A stretch of DNA of 64,000 bases from NCBI RefSeq assembly GCF_029533155.1, contig NZ_JAIZDB010000003.1, positions 60,168 to 124,167 on the forward strand, given 5' to 3'. The notes under the pieces were generated by a model. It saw only the letters and a program-made list of their open reading frames with translations, was not told the origin of the DNA and made no database searches. This stretch comes from Psychrobacillus antarcticus. GTDB lineage: Bacteria > Bacillota > Bacilli > Bacillales_A > Planococcaceae. Position 1 is the first letter of the stretch, and each line of letters starts with the position of its first letter. This document shows, piece by piece, positions 8,913 to 18,428 of this stretch. A program made the position numbers and the translations under genes.

Positions 8913-9431
8913 CTATTTCCAGTTTTTCTCTATAAATTCATCTCTACCGGATTGTGCACGATCCTCTTTGTAATGAGAAGGGCTTTTTTTATAGAAGTCT
9001 TGATGATACTCTTCCGCTTCATAAAATGTTTTAGCATCACGAATTTCGGTAACAATAGGCTTAGAGAACTTTCCACTTGCAGCAAGCTGTTGTTTCGATT
9101 GCTCCGCAAGCTCTCGTTGTTCCTCAGAATGAACAAATATGGAAGCTCGATAACTTTCTCCTCGATCTTGGAATTGACCACCATCATCTGTAGGATCAAT
9201 TTGTTGCCAAAAAATTTCTAATAATTGATTGTAAGAGAAGATGCTTGGATCAAATTGTATTTCTACGACTTCAAGATGGCCGGTATTACCTTTTTTCACA
9301 TCTTCATATGTTGGGTTATCGAGATGTCCGCCCATATATCCAGAAGTTACTTTATGTATGCCTTCCCAAGTATCAAATGGTTTGACCATGCACCAAAAAC
9401 ATCCTCCTGCAAATGTTGCTTTTTCTATCAT
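8913..9431 (-). CDS. msrA: Peptide methionine sulfoxide reductase MsrA
   Basis: 172-residue cytoplasmic enzyme reducing methionine-S-sulfoxide in proteins and free form, using thioredoxin. The catalytic motif GCFWC is at residues 10-14, followed by MVKPFD; GYMGGH, NPTYEDV and YHQDFYKK are also present as in MsrA. Length is normal for a single-domain MsrA; no MsrB domain is fused. The start at 9431 is chosen because AGGAGG lies 7 bases upstream; an upstream in-frame ATG at 9455 would sit inside that region. Monocistronic. Confidence 0.95.
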   Translation of the reverse strand: MIEKATFAGGCFWCMVKPFDTWEGIHKVTSGYMGGHLDNPTYEDVKKGNTGHLEVVEIQFDPSIFSYNQLLEIFWQQIDPTDDGGQFQDRGESYRASIFVHSEEQRELAEQSKQQLAASGKFSKPIVTEIRDAKTFYEAEEYHQDFYKKSPSHYKEDRAQSGRDEFIEKNWK

Positions 9432-9573
9432 ATGTATTCCTCCTATTAATTTCACTTATTGTATTTTTCATAATGTAAAATAAATATTACCACTAGTTAA
9501 GTAGTTGTACAAAAATCTGAAACTATATTGGCTGAAATACGTTATTATTAGTGTATAAAGGGGAGATTACAAG

Positions 9574-10515
9574 ATGGAAGAAGAACTACAGCAGACTAGA
9601 CGAAGTCGAAGAAAAAGACGTCCTAGAATTGGACGCATACTTTTTACGCTATTATTGTTTCTAGCAATAGGAATTGGTATTTACACTTTCACTCAATATT
9701 CTAGTGGTTATAAATTAGCAGATACAGAACAAAAAGTACCAATGGATTTTAAGGGAGATAAACTTAAAAAAGGGGAACGTGAAAATATCTTGGTTCTCGG
9801 TGTGGATTCCAGAGGTCAAGATAAAGCAAGGACAGATACGATGATGATTTTTTCTTGGGATAAGCAAAATAATGATGTGAAAGTAATTTCATTCATGCGT
9901 GATATATATGCTGAAATTCCGGGTTATGAATCTTATAAATTAAATACAGCCTTCTATCTAGGAAAAGTACAATTACTTAAAGATACTATGCAAGGGATGT
10001 TCGGCTTACCCATTCATCACTATGCATTAATCGATTTTAGTAGCTTTGAATCCTTAGTTGACATTATTGCACCAGATGGTATTCCGGTAAATGTAGAGAA
10101 GGATATGTCTGAAAAAATTGGTGTCACATTAACGAAAGGACAACAAAACCTAAATGGACAAGGACTACTCGGTTATGCTCGCTTCCGTTCGGATAACGAA
10201 GGAGACTTTGGACGAGTTGGTAGACAACAAATGGTGATGGAAATCTTAAAGGATGAACTGTTATCGTATGAAAACATTCCGAATTTACCTAAATTCATTG
10301 GTGCTACGGAAGGATATATCCAAACTGATTATTCACGTTCTGACAAAACAAAACGTGTGTTAGATGCAGTTGTAAGTGGGAAGTTAGAAATGGAAAAAAT
10401 GACAATCCCAGTCGAAGGGACTTATACATTCAAGAACTATAGTCATGCTGGATCCGTCATTGTACTCGACAAAGAAGTGAATAAAGCAGCAATTACAGAG
10501 TTTTTAGAAAAATAA
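9574..10515 (+). CDS. LytR-CpsA-Psr (LCP) family wall-polymer ligase
   Basis: 313 residues. A basic N-terminus (RRSRRKRRPR) precedes one membrane helix (about 20-42) and an extracellular LCP domain. Diagnostic motifs are LVLGVDSRGQDKARTDTMM (about 75-93) and FMRDIYAEIPG, then the R-R pair in YARFRSDNEGDFGRVGRQQ that binds the polyprenyl pyrophosphate. LCP enzymes transfer teichoic acids or other glycopolymers from undecaprenyl carriers to peptidoglycan. Start supported by GGGAG. Probably followed by the AI-2E exporter gene, 70 bases downstream. Confidence 0.92.
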   Translation: MEEELQQTRRSRRKRRPRIGRILFTLLLFLAIGIGIYTFTQYSSGYKLADTEQKVPMDFKGDKLKKGERENILVLGVDSRGQDKARTDTMMIFSWDKQNNDVKVISFMRDIYAEIPGYESYKLNTAFYLGKVQLLKDTMQGMFGLPIHHYALIDFSSFESLVDIIAPDGIPVNVEKDMSEKIGVTLTKGQQNLNGQGLLGYARFRSDNEGDFGRVGRQQMVMEILKDELLSYENIPNLPKFIGATEGYIQTDYSRSDKTKRVLDAVVSGKLEMEKMTIPVEGTYTFKNYSHAGSVIVLDKEVNKAAITEFLEK

Positions 10516-10586
10516 CTTGCTTTAACGTTGCCATATTTATTTTTCCTCCGTAATATAAATATATATAGAAAGGAAGTTTGATAGAA

Positions 10587-11780
10587 ATGGAGCCAGAAAA
10601 ACCTTCTTTTTTTTCTACAAGATACATAAAATTCTTAGGTGGACGTAATACAGTCTTTTCATTAGTTCTTTTACTTATGATTGGTTTGGTTATTATGATT
10701 TATGATGAAATTTCCTTTATATTTGTTCCTTTAACGGTATTTCTAGGCAACGTCATTTTACCAATAATTTTAGCTGTAATTGTGTATTACTTATTACGAC
10801 CGATTCTGCGTTTATTGGAAAAGATAAAAATTAAACGTATCTGGGGAATTCTTATTATTTTCTTAGTATTGGTCGGTTTAGTCACTTTACTTGTATTTTT
10901 AGTCTTTCCTTTTTTAAAAGGTGAAATTTCCAGACTAGTGGATGAGTTGCCTTCATATTTTATCCAGTTATTCAATGACCTAGATGCATTCTTAAGAACA
11001 TCTATTTTTAAGGACTATTATTTGCAAATTGAAAATGACGTTTCGTCTGTATTAAATGGACTTCCAGATGAAATTGGGCAATTTATGCAAAATACTGTGA
11101 CAGGGATAGCAACTGGAATTTCCTCTATAGTAGGAGTATTAACAAGCTTCGTGTTAGCGATTGTAACTGTTCCGTTTATTGTCTTTTATTTATTAAAAGA
11201 TGGTGAAAATTTACCTCAATACGTGATGAAATTATTTCCTCCAAGAATGCGGGATGATTTACAGGAAGTATTTACAGGTATAGATAGACAAATTAGCTCA
11301 TATATTCAAGGACAAATACTCGTGTCTATGTGTATTGGATTTATGATTTTTATTGGATTTACAATTATTGGTATGCCGTATGCACTTTTACTCGGAGTTA
11401 TTGCGATGGTTACAAGTGTGGTACCATATCTAGGTCCGGTAATTGCTATTACCCCCGCAGTAATAATAGCGCTAGTAACTTCACCATTATTACTTGCTGG
11501 GTTGGCAGTCGTTTGGACAGTCGTTCAGTTAATAGAAGGTAAGTTTATCTCACCTCAAATAATGGGTAAATCATTACATGTGCATCCAATTACCATTATT
11601 TTTGTTCTTATTACAGCAGGTTCCTTATTTGGTGTTCCAGGTGTAATTTTAGGGATTCCAGGATATGCCATAGTAAAAGTTATTGTTTCACACTTTTATT
11701 CTATGTTTAAAAAGCGTTATAATAAGTTTGAACCAGTTATTGAAAATCATTACGAGTATACAAATCACAAGGTGGACTGA
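10587..11780 (+). CDS. AI-2E family (PerM-like) membrane transporter
   Basis: 397 residues with about eight membrane helices in the AI-2E exporter pattern: an N-terminal helix pair (about 20-75), a long amphipathic soluble stretch, then LTSFVLAIVTVPFIVFYLLKD and the C-terminal GVIAMVTSVVPYLGPVIA plus GVPGVILGIPGYAIVK motifs. Family members export AI-2 or act as ion antiporters; the substrate cannot be told here. I prefer the ATG at 10587: the AAGGAAG site is 10 bases upstream, while a TTG at 10578 would almost overlap it. The next gene starts 5 bases after the stop, so the two are cotranscribed. Confidence 0.88.
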   Translation: MEPEKPSFFSTRYIKFLGGRNTVFSLVLLLMIGLVIMIYDEISFIFVPLTVFLGNVILPIILAVIVYYLLRPILRLLEKIKIKRIWGILIIFLVLVGLVTLLVFLVFPFLKGEISRLVDELPSYFIQLFNDLDAFLRTSIFKDYYLQIENDVSSVLNGLPDEIGQFMQNTVTGIATGISSIVGVLTSFVLAIVTVPFIVFYLLKDGENLPQYVMKLFPPRMRDDLQEVFTGIDRQISSYIQGQILVSMCIGFMIFIGFTIIGMPYALLLGVIAMVTSVVPYLGPVIAITPAVIIALVTSPLLLAGLAVVWTVVQLIEGKFISPQIMGKSLHVHPITIIFVLITAGSLFGVPGVILGIPGYAIVKVIVSHFYSMFKKRYNKFEPVIENHYEYTNHKVD

Positions 11781-11785
11781 GAATA

Positions 11786-12178
11786 ATGACGAAGAAGTTT
11801 GAATCTTCCATAGAAGTACAATCAATAAAGATAGATACTATTGTTGATCATCCTTATATTGAGCATGGTATTAATCTGTCGGGTACAATTTATATTGAAG
11901 GAGTTCATGATGAATCAGTGGAAAATATTAAATTAGAAGTATTTAAACTTTCTACTGACGGATCACCGAAAATTGTATCGAAGCACTCTATTGAGCTAGT
12001 AGGAGGAGCTGCATCAAAGGATATGCAAATGATTCCTTTTGAGATTATGCCAGATAAAAGATGGATTCCAGTTAGTACGGAGGATGTAACGAAACTTATT
12101 TTAAGAACGACCGTGTTATTTGAAAATGGATCTGAGTTTAACGATGAAGATGAAATATATTTTGATATTGAAGAATAA
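11786..12178 (+). CDS. Spo0M-like arrestin-fold protein
   Basis: 130 residues, all beta by pattern. The segment IKIDTIVDHPYIEHGINLSG followed by TIYIEG resembles the N-terminal arrestin-like half of sporulation-control protein Spo0M, with IPFEIMPDKRWIPVS as the matching inter-strand motif. It is about half the usual Spo0M length. Likely cytoplasmic. It lies 5 bases after the AI-2E gene and so is the last gene of that operon, with a terminator right behind it. The Spo0M link is moderate; function unproven. Confidence 0.55.
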   Translation: MTKKFESSIEVQSIKIDTIVDHPYIEHGINLSGTIYIEGVHDESVENIKLEVFKLSTDGSPKIVSKHSIELVGGAASKDMQMIPFEIMPDKRWIPVSTEDVTKLILRTTVLFENGSEFNDEDEIYFDIEE

Positions 12179-12184
12179 TTTTTT

Positions 12185-12216
12185 AAAACTCCGGCATTGA
12201 GCTGGAGTTTTTTCTT
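12185..12216 (+). terminator. Rho-independent terminator
   Basis: Stem AAAACTCCGGC / GCTGGAGTTTT with one G-U pair, 5-base loop, followed by a T-rich tract. It ends the LCP/AI-2E/Spo0M-like operon. Confidence 0.9.
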
Positions 12217-12251
12217 TTGGGTAATTTTACTAAGTGAGTGAAGTAGAGCCA

Positions 12252-12344
12252 TTTACTAGCGTTCAAGTTGGGTTTACACGCTAACAATTTCAAATAACTT
12301 GCGCTCGCTGGTAGTTTACTTGCTCGTAAGTTGGGTTTACTTGC
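12252..12344. repeat. Two imperfect 30-bp direct repeats
   Basis: Two 30-base units, 12252-12281 and 12315-12344, match at about 23 of 30 positions around an exact AAGTTGGGTTTAC core. A related TTGCG/CGCTGG spacer lies between them. Looks like a short intergenic repeat family of the genome. Confidence 0.6.
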
Positions 12345-12459
12345 GGAAAGGGAAAGTTACCCATTTCCATTGAATTGCGTACGTCAATTACATAATTTTT
12401 GTTTGTATAAACACTTTAAAGTTGACCATTCTAATTATAAATTAGGAGGCAAACTTACA

Positions 12460-12693
12460 ATGATCAAACAATTGATTACGATACTTATTATTTCCTGTTT
12501 CATCCTTACAGCCTGTGGAGACCAAAGGAATTCCAATGATCATCCTAAAGAAGAGACGAAAGTAAACAACCTAGATCAAAATATTCCAAACACTGGGAAT
12601 GAAGAGGTTAATGAAGAAAATGATGTAGGTATTCCTAAAATGGATGGTTTCAATGATGCCACTATTGAAAAACCGAAAGAAAATAACGATTGA
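12460..12693 (+). CDS. Small lipoprotein, unknown
   Basis: 77 residues with a lipoprotein signal (MIKQLITILIISCFILTAC, lipobox LTAC with Cys19) and a short acidic, Asn/Glu-rich tail without recognisable domain. The start is the ATG after TAGGAGGC (spacing 9-10); the frame is open further upstream through the 30-bp repeats, but that part has no start signal. Probably anchored on the outer face of the membrane. Function unknown. Confidence 0.75.
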   Translation: MIKQLITILIISCFILTACGDQRNSNDHPKEETKVNNLDQNIPNTGNEEVNEENDVGIPKMDGFNDATIEKPKENND

Positions 12694-12752
12694 ATTGTAT
12701 GAATAGTTATGCTATTATTTATTTAACTAATTCGAACGGAGGTGAAGAAAGA

Positions 12753-12887
12753 ATGAAAAATGCTATGAATGCACAATTATTTATGTTGGAATTTTTATCA
12801 ACCTCTTGTGCGATTACTCATGAAAATGCTAACAACGGGATAGTTCTGTCTATTTTTAGCCATTTCCATAGTAATAATCATAGCTGA
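12753..12887 (+). CDS. 44-residue leader-type ORF upstream of ABC-F gene
   Basis: A 44-codon ORF starts with ATG 8 bases after GGAGGTG. It reads MKNAMNAQLFMLEFLSTSC and ends in a Ser/His/Asn-rich tail. It is followed by a rho-independent terminator and then the ABC-F gene. No family recognised. The arrangement resembles leader peptides that control resistance ABC-F genes by ribosome-mediated attenuation. It may instead be a small unrelated gene. Confidence 0.45.
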   Translation: MKNAMNAQLFMLEFLSTSCAITHENANNGIVLSIFSHFHSNNHS

Positions 12888-12919
12888 GAAGTCATTCTTT
12901 CGGATCCAACAAGGTAACG

Positions 12920-12951
12920 AAAAGACTGTGCTTTTTAGACAGTCTTTTTTT
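12920..12951 (+). terminator. Terminator, possible attenuator of ABC-F gene
   Basis: Stem AAAAGACTGT / ACAGTCTTTT followed by a run of T. The only gene directly downstream is the ABC-F gene at 13007. An upstream CTGTCTA (12846-12852) is exactly complementary to TAGACAG in the terminator (12936-12942) and could form an alternative pairing. A plain terminator for the lipoprotein transcript is equally possible. Confidence 0.8.
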
Positions 12952-13006
12952 GTTGCGAAAAAAGACTTGCTTCCAGCTCATAAAGAATCGAAGGGAAGCG
13001 TTCATC

Positions 13007-14869
13007 ATGATCTGTACTATACAAAATATAACTAAAATGCTCGGAGGAAATACCATTTTCGAAAACTTGTCGCTAGAAATAAAAACTGGAGACAGGTTAG
13101 CCATTGTTGGGCGAAATGGAACAGGTAAGACTACATTATTTAAATTATTAGCGGGCAGTGAAAAGCCTGACGAAGGGTCTATTCACTTTAAGAAAGGTAC
13201 ATCGATCGGTTATTTGGCTCAAATACCAACGTATTCTGAGAATATCACTGGTCTGGACGTTCTCCATACTGCTTTTCAAAGTATTACAGAGTTACAAAAG
13301 AAAATGATTCAGATGGAGCAACAAATGGCAACTGTCGTCTCAGGTGAGATGGAGCGACTGCTCCAACAATACGGAGAAATTCAAGAACAGTTTACGCTGT
13401 TAGGCGGTTACACAATGGATGCTGAAATTGAAAAAGTAGTCCAGGGACTTCAGCTTTCAGGATTCGTTAACCAATCCTTTACAAGTTTGAGTGGTGGGGA
13501 ACAGACGAAAATAATGCTAGGAAAGATATTACTGTCGAATCCAGATTTATTGTTATTGGATGAACCAACCAACCATTTAGATATATTCGCAGTTGAATGG
13601 TTGGAACAATATTTGATTGGCTATTCAGGAACTGTTGTAATCATCGCGCATGACCGATACTTTTTAGATAAGGTTGTGACCAAAATTGCTGATTTAGAGG
13701 ATGGCGAGATTTCTCTTTATCATGGTAATTATTCTTCCTTTATTTTGGAAAAGGAAGCAAGATTAATGCGTGAGTTCCAAGAGTATGAGGAACAGCAGAA
13801 AAAGATCAAAAAAATGAAAGAAGCGATCAGACGTTTAAGACAATGGGCAAATGAAGCGATGCCACCAAATCCAAAGTTATTTCGTCAAGCACGAAATATG
13901 GAAAGAGCGCTAGAGCGGATGGTGAAAGTAAGAAAACCACTAATCGATCCAAAAAAGATGGAGCTTTCGTTTGAATTTGCATCTAGAAGTGGGAAAGAAG
14001 TAGTTTTGATGAAAAATATATACAAATCATTTGGTGATAAGGTCTTGTTAGAAAATGCGCAGCTTAATGTTTATTGGAAGGAGCGGGTGGCGATTGTCGG
14101 CCGAAACGGCTCTGGAAAATCCACTATATTAAACCTGCTACGTGGTGAGATATCTATCGATCAAGGAGAAGCGCGGTTAGGTAGTAATGTCCGTGTAGGT
14201 TATCTATCCCAGCATTTTGAAATCCAGGATCCAAAAGCGAGACTAATTGATGTGTTTCGAAGTGAGTTAAATATGGTGGAAGGAGACGCTCGTCATATTC
14301 TTGCGAAGTTTATGTTTTACGGACCAGAAGTATTTAAAAGGATTGGTGATTTAAGCGGAGGTGAGCGGATGAGACTTCGCCTAGCGCAGCTCATGCACCA
14401 GGATATTAATCTACTAATTCTCGATGAACCAACAAACCATTTAGATATCGATTCCAGAGAGGTGCTTGAAGATGCTTTAGCTGATTTTGATGGAACTATT
14501 TTAGCTGTATCTCATGACCGCTATTTTTTAAATAAATTATTTCCGAAAACTGCCTGGTTGGAAGAAGGAAAGCTATCTACTTTTGAAGGACCATACGAGT
14601 GGGCTCGAGAAAAGTGGGAGGAGAAAGTAGTCATTGAAATTCCTGTCAAAAAAGATAAAGTAATAAAACCAATGAACAAACGAATAGTAGAGAGAAATAT
14701 GGAGGAAGAAATTCACTCATTAGAGAAAGAGATTTCCCTATTAAAAGAGCGAATGGAAATAGAAAGTGATTGGGCAACATATGAGAGTCTTTTGGAATCT
14801 ATCCAGGTAAAAGAACGCGAACTAGAAAATCTAACAATCGAATGGATAGAGTCCGAGGACGATATGTAA
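13007..14869 (+). CDS. ABC-F family ATPase (possible ribosome-protection protein)
   Basis: 620-residue soluble protein with two complete ABC domains: Walker A VGRNGTGKTT and VGRNGSGKST, signatures LSGGEQTK and LSGGERMR, and both LLLLDEPTNHLD / LILDEPTNHLD boxes. Between them is a long, charged ABC-F linker (about residues 240-310, with RRLRQWANEAMPPNP and ARNMERALERM), and the C-terminus ends in a coiled coil (about 555-620). Such proteins bind the ribosomal E site to ease stalling or displace antibiotics. The start is the ATG with AAGGGA ten bases upstream. The preceding short ORF and terminator suggest attenuation control. Specific antibiotic link not shown. Confidence 0.85.
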   Translation: MICTIQNITKMLGGNTIFENLSLEIKTGDRLAIVGRNGTGKTTLFKLLAGSEKPDEGSIHFKKGTSIGYLAQIPTYSENITGLDVLHTAFQSITELQKKMIQMEQQMATVVSGEMERLLQQYGEIQEQFTLLGGYTMDAEIEKVVQGLQLSGFVNQSFTSLSGGEQTKIMLGKILLSNPDLLLLDEPTNHLDIFAVEWLEQYLIGYSGTVVIIAHDRYFLDKVVTKIADLEDGEISLYHGNYSSFILEKEARLMREFQEYEEQQKKIKKMKEAIRRLRQWANEAMPPNPKLFRQARNMERALERMVKVRKPLIDPKKMELSFEFASRSGKEVVLMKNIYKSFGDKVLLENAQLNVYWKERVAIVGRNGSGKSTILNLLRGEISIDQGEARLGSNVRVGYLSQHFEIQDPKARLIDVFRSELNMVEGDARHILAKFMFYGPEVFKRIGDLSGGERMRLRLAQLMHQDINLLILDEPTNHLDIDSREVLEDALADFDGTILAVSHDRYFLNKLFPKTAWLEEGKLSTFEGPYEWAREKWEEKVVIEIPVKKDKVIKPMNKRIVERNMEEEIHSLEKEISLLKERMEIESDWATYESLLESIQVKERELENLTIEWIESEDDM

Positions 14870-15046
14870 TGAAATAGACAATATAGTTAAAAAGACATAA
14901 TTATGAATTTACTTATTTATCAAATAAATGTATATTTCAAAATATTAATATTCATACCTTGGTCCTATATAATGAGATAAATACCCCGCAAAATGAAGTA
15001 GGTATATTGTAGGGTATCCAACTTTTATATAGAGAGAAGATGTGGA

Positions 15047-17053
15047 ATGAGAAAATCGATCAAGTGGAAAATAATTGTTTCTGTAATGTTATTAATATTC
15101 ATTAGTATGGCATCATTAATAAGTATTAGTACGAAATCTATAAGTGAAAAAACTGAAAAAGACTTAATTGATCAGAGCCAAGTTATTGTAAAAGAAATGT
15201 CCTCATCCATTCAGAATTATTTAGCCGCTTATGAAAAAGGGGTATTGCAACTATCCACTTCAAATGATGTTGTTGATTTTGAAAATAACACTAAAGCTAC
15301 AAATGAAGCATTAGCCAATCAATTAGAAAAAAACTTAGATACTAGATTCAATGAATTTGCTTCAATATATGATGCTGTAGCTTCTGTATATATAGCTTTT
15401 CCAGATAAATCAATTGAAATAATACCAGAAGCAGACCTGGGATCAGATTTTGATCCAACTTCAAGAGAATGGTATAAAAACGCCATCTCCGACAAAGATA
15501 ATTTCAGCTGGTCTAAACCTTTTGTAGATGTAGCTTCTGGTGAATATGCTATTTCTGGTGCGAAAGCAGTAATTAAAAATGGCCAAGTGGTCGGTGTACT
15601 TGCCATTGATATTTTATTGTCAAAGTTAACAGAAACGTTAGCAGACAGTGAGTTAGGGTACGATGGTTATCCGGTTATTGTAGATGGAGATGGTAATGCG
15701 ATTGTACATCCAATATTATTTGGAGAAAACTTATCTGAGGTTTCATCCGTGAAAAAAATGCTTTCTAGTACCTATGAAAGTGGAAATGTGACTGGCTTAA
15801 CGGATGGCACTCATACAACTACTATATACACAACTTTACCAGGTTTAGATTGGAAGGTAGGAGCTGTTTATGAGGAAGCTAAGATTCAACAAACAGCGGA
15901 TAGTATTCGTTCACTTATCATTACGGTTGCTTTAACTATTGAGGTGTTAATTTTTGTTGTATTATTTTTCTTAATAAGTCATATCTTAAAACCAATCGAA
16001 CAATTGAAAAAGTTAATGGATTCAATGGCTGCTGGAGACTTAACAGTTCAAGCAAATATAAAATCCAAGGACGAAATCGGTCAGTTAGCAACCAACTTTA
16101 ATAAAATGGCTACAAACATGAAAGAAATCATTCAAGTAGTAAAAGAGTCTGCTAGTAATGTTCAATCGAATTCCGAAAGTTTAAGTGCGGTAGCCGAAGA
16201 AACAAATGCTTCTGCAGAGCAAGTATCATTAGCTGTTAGCGAGATTGCGGAAGGTGCCTCTAAATCTGCGGAAGATGCTGGGGAAGTAACGGAGAACTCC
16301 GTTCACTTAAGTGAGCAAATAAATCTCATCAATGAAAAATCAGAAATGATGTCTGAGATTGCTACTAAAGCAAACTCGATGAACGTAAATGGACAAAACC
16401 AAATGAGAGAATTGAAGTCTTCCTTCCAAAACTGGGAGTCCAATCTTATTTCTATGTCTACTTTGTTCACTACTTTGGAAGTTAGAGTAAATGCAATTGG
16501 TAGCGTCATGGAAACAATTATGCAAATCTCTGCACAGACGAATCTACTCGCATTGAATGCAAGTATTGAAGCAGCTCGTGCAGGGGAGCATGGAAAGGGA
16601 TTTGCAGTTGTTGCAGATGAAGTACGAAAACTTGCAGAGCAATCTGCCAAAGCGACAGAGGAAGTGAAACAAACTATTACAGAGCTGCAGAGTGAATCAC
16701 ATATTGTAGGGGAACAAATGGTAGATACAATCACAACATTCCGTGCGCAAGGATCTGTTGTAACCGATACAGAAGTGACATTCAGTGACATATCTTTACT
16801 GATGAATAGTTTACAAGCTTCCATTGATGCAGTGTCCGCAGAAATCGAACAGGTTTCTAGCTATAAAGATCAGGTAGTAGACACGATTCAAGTAATGGCT
16901 GCAACATCGGAGCAAACTGCTGCAGCCTGTGAAGAAGTAAGTGCATCATCAGATGAGCAGCTACGAGCAATTCAATCGGTAGCTCAAGCATCCGAGACCT
17001 TAACAGAGCTTAGTGATAATCTAGCGGATGCAGTTAATCGTTTTAAAGTTTAA
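15047..17053 (+). CDS. Methyl-accepting chemotaxis protein with dCache domain
   Basis: 668 residues. Membrane helix 1 (about 8-28), an extracellular double Cache sensor (about 35-280, with [11 protein letters not shown] and [22 protein letters not shown]), membrane helix 2 (about 288-310), HAMP ([18 protein letters not shown]), and a cytoplasmic signalling hairpin whose tip is [20 protein letters not shown]. Cache sensors usually bind amino acids or organic acids. It signals through CheA/CheW to the flagellar motor. Monocistronic, GAGAGAAG site upstream. The ligand is not predictable from sequence. Confidence 0.95.
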   Translation: MRKSIKWKIIVSVMLLIFISMASLISISTKSISEKTEKDLIDQSQVIVKEMSSSIQNYLAAYEKGVLQLSTSNDVVDFENNTKATNEALANQLEKNLDTRFNEFASIYDAVASVYIAFPDKSIEIIPEADLGSDFDPTSREWYKNAISDKDNFSWSKPFVDVASGEYAISGAKAVIKNGQVVGVLAIDILLSKLTETLADSELGYDGYPVIVDGDGNAIVHPILFGENLSEVSSVKKMLSSTYESGNVTGLTDGTHTTTIYTTLPGLDWKVGAVYEEAKIQQTADSIRSLIITVALTIEVLIFVVLFFLISHILKPIEQLKKLMDSMAAGDLTVQANIKSKDEIGQLATNFNKMATNMKEIIQVVKESASNVQSNSESLSAVAEETNASAEQVSLAVSEIAEGASKSAEDAGEVTENSVHLSEQINLINEKSEMMSEIATKANSMNVNGQNQMRELKSSFQNWESNLISMSTLFTTLEVRVNAIGSVMETIMQISAQTNLLALNASIEAARAGEHGKGFAVVADEVRKLAEQSAKATEEVKQTITELQSESHIVGEQMVDTITTFRAQGSVVTDTEVTFSDISLLMNSLQASIDAVSAEIEQVSSYKDQVVDTIQVMAATSEQTAAACEEVSASSDEQLRAIQSVAQASETLTELSDNLADAVNRFKV

Positions 17054-17118
17054 AAGAAGTTGAAATATTTGAAAACAAGTGTTAATATTTTCTAATGAAG
17101 AACAGTATAATTTAATAA

Positions 17119-17278
17119 CTCTTATCAAGAGAAGCTAAGGGACATGGCCCGTTGAAGCTTCAGCAACCTCTGACTTGTCAGAAAGGTGCTAACTCCTACA
17201 AGATAATTTCTTGAAAGATAAGAATTGAGAGCAAAATGTTCACCCTCTTTTCTTATTACTAGGAAAAGAGGGTTTTTG
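17119..17278 (+). ncRNA. SAM-I riboswitch (S-box) leader
   Basis: Conserved S-box segments in order: CTTATCAAGAG, GGGACATGGCCC, TGAAGCTTCAGCAACC, AAGGTGCTAA and CAAG, with P1 closed by CTTATC (17121-17126) pairing GATAAG (17217-17222). The expression platform ends in the terminator CCCTCTTTTC / GAAAAGAGGG (17243-17272) plus T run. SAM binding should favour termination and shut off the methionine biosynthesis gene that follows. Confidence 0.96.
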
Positions 17279-17299
17279 AATTTAAAGGAGGAGAATTAG

Positions 17300-18208
17300 T
17301 TGCCAATAAATATACCAAAACAATTGCCTGCAGCTGAACATCTAAAAAAAGAAAAAATATTTATCATGGATACTGATCGAGCGATAGCCCAAGATATTCG
17401 CCCATTGAACATCATTATTGTGAATCTAATGCCAGAAAAAGAAAAAACCGAGCTTCAATTACTACGACTATTAGGGAATACATCTTTACAAGTAAACGTG
17501 AGCTTTTTACATATGGCAACACATGATTCAAAAAATGTGAGTAAAACACATTTGGATACTTTTTATACAACCTTCCAGGATATCAAACATCGAAAGTATG
17601 ACGGAATGATTATCACAGGTGCGCCAATTGAGCATTTATCATTTGAAGATGTTAATTACTGGAGTGAAATGACGAAAATAATGGATTGGTCCAAAACGAA
17701 TGTGACCTCTGTTCTGCATATTTGTTGGGGGGCACAGGCTGCTCTATATCATCATTATGGCATTGGAAAATATGACCTACCTAAAAAATGTTTCGGGGTG
17801 TTTAGTCACCGGTTATCCGATCCAACCATCCGTATAGTCCGAGGATTTAATGATGAATTTAATGCGCCAGTTTCACGTTACACTGCCGTGTCTTACGACG
17901 AGATTAAACAAGATCCTCGATTACTATTGCTTTCTAAATCAGATGATGCAGGTGTTTTCCTCGTAATTTCCAAAGATAAAAAGAATATTATGATTACTGG
18001 TCACTTGGAGTATGATGCAACTACACTTGCAGACGAATATCAAAGAGATATCCAAAAAGGTGTGGACATTGATGTTCCAGAAAACTATTTTCCAAACGAT
18101 GATCCAACCCAAAAACCAATAAACTCATGGCGTTCGCATACGCATCTACTATTTTCCAATTGGCTGAATTATTATGTATACCAAGAAACTCCTTATGAAT
18201 GGGAATGA
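17300..18208 (+). CDS. metA: Homoserine O-acyltransferase MetA
   Basis: 302-residue cytoplasmic enzyme that acylates homoserine in the first committed step of methionine synthesis; in Bacillus relatives the donor is acetyl-CoA despite the succinyltransferase name. The catalytic Cys is at residue 142 ([10 protein letters not shown]), and the His/Glu partners lie in [19 protein letters not shown]. Length is normal. The TTG start sits 9 bases after AAAGGAGGAG and directly follows the SAM riboswitch, which is strong support for methionine-pathway control. Monocistronic here. Confidence 0.96.
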   Translation: MPINIPKQLPAAEHLKKEKIFIMDTDRAIAQDIRPLNIIIVNLMPEKEKTELQLLRLLGNTSLQVNVSFLHMATHDSKNVSKTHLDTFYTTFQDIKHRKYDGMIITGAPIEHLSFEDVNYWSEMTKIMDWSKTNVTSVLHICWGAQAALYHHYGIGKYDLPKKCFGVFSHRLSDPTIRIVRGFNDEFNAPVSRYTAVSYDEIKQDPRLLLLSKSDDAGVFLVISKDKKNIMITGHLEYDATTLADEYQRDIQKGVDIDVPENYFPNDDPTQKPINSWRSHTHLLFSNWLNYYVYQETPYEWE

Positions 18209-18428
18209 CTAAGAAAGATCAGGCAAAAAAACGTCCGGCTTCTTTTTTGGGACATAGTAGATTCTCCTAACTTATTGTGTTCTCGCTCTTAACTTAATTG
18301 TCCAACTAAGTGTAGAATATCCAATAAATCATTTTATATATAGGGTACATTTTTAGATACAAGGCAGACTATCTTTGGGTTGGGAATTTAATAAAACCAG
18401 TAATAAAAAGAAATAGAAGAGATACATT

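Noticed and set aside
8898..9221. ORFs on both strands overlapping msrA
   Set aside because: msrA has an intact catalytic motif and a good start; the others lack start signals.
16303..16824. 173-codon minus-strand ORF inside the chemoreceptor
   Set aside because: Lies wholly within the conserved signalling domain on the other strand, with biased Ser/Ala/Cys content from the MCP codons.
18208..18260. Terminator after metA
   Set aside because: A possible stem with AAAGA / TCTTT and partly matching GC arms is too imperfect to call, although a T-rich stretch is present.
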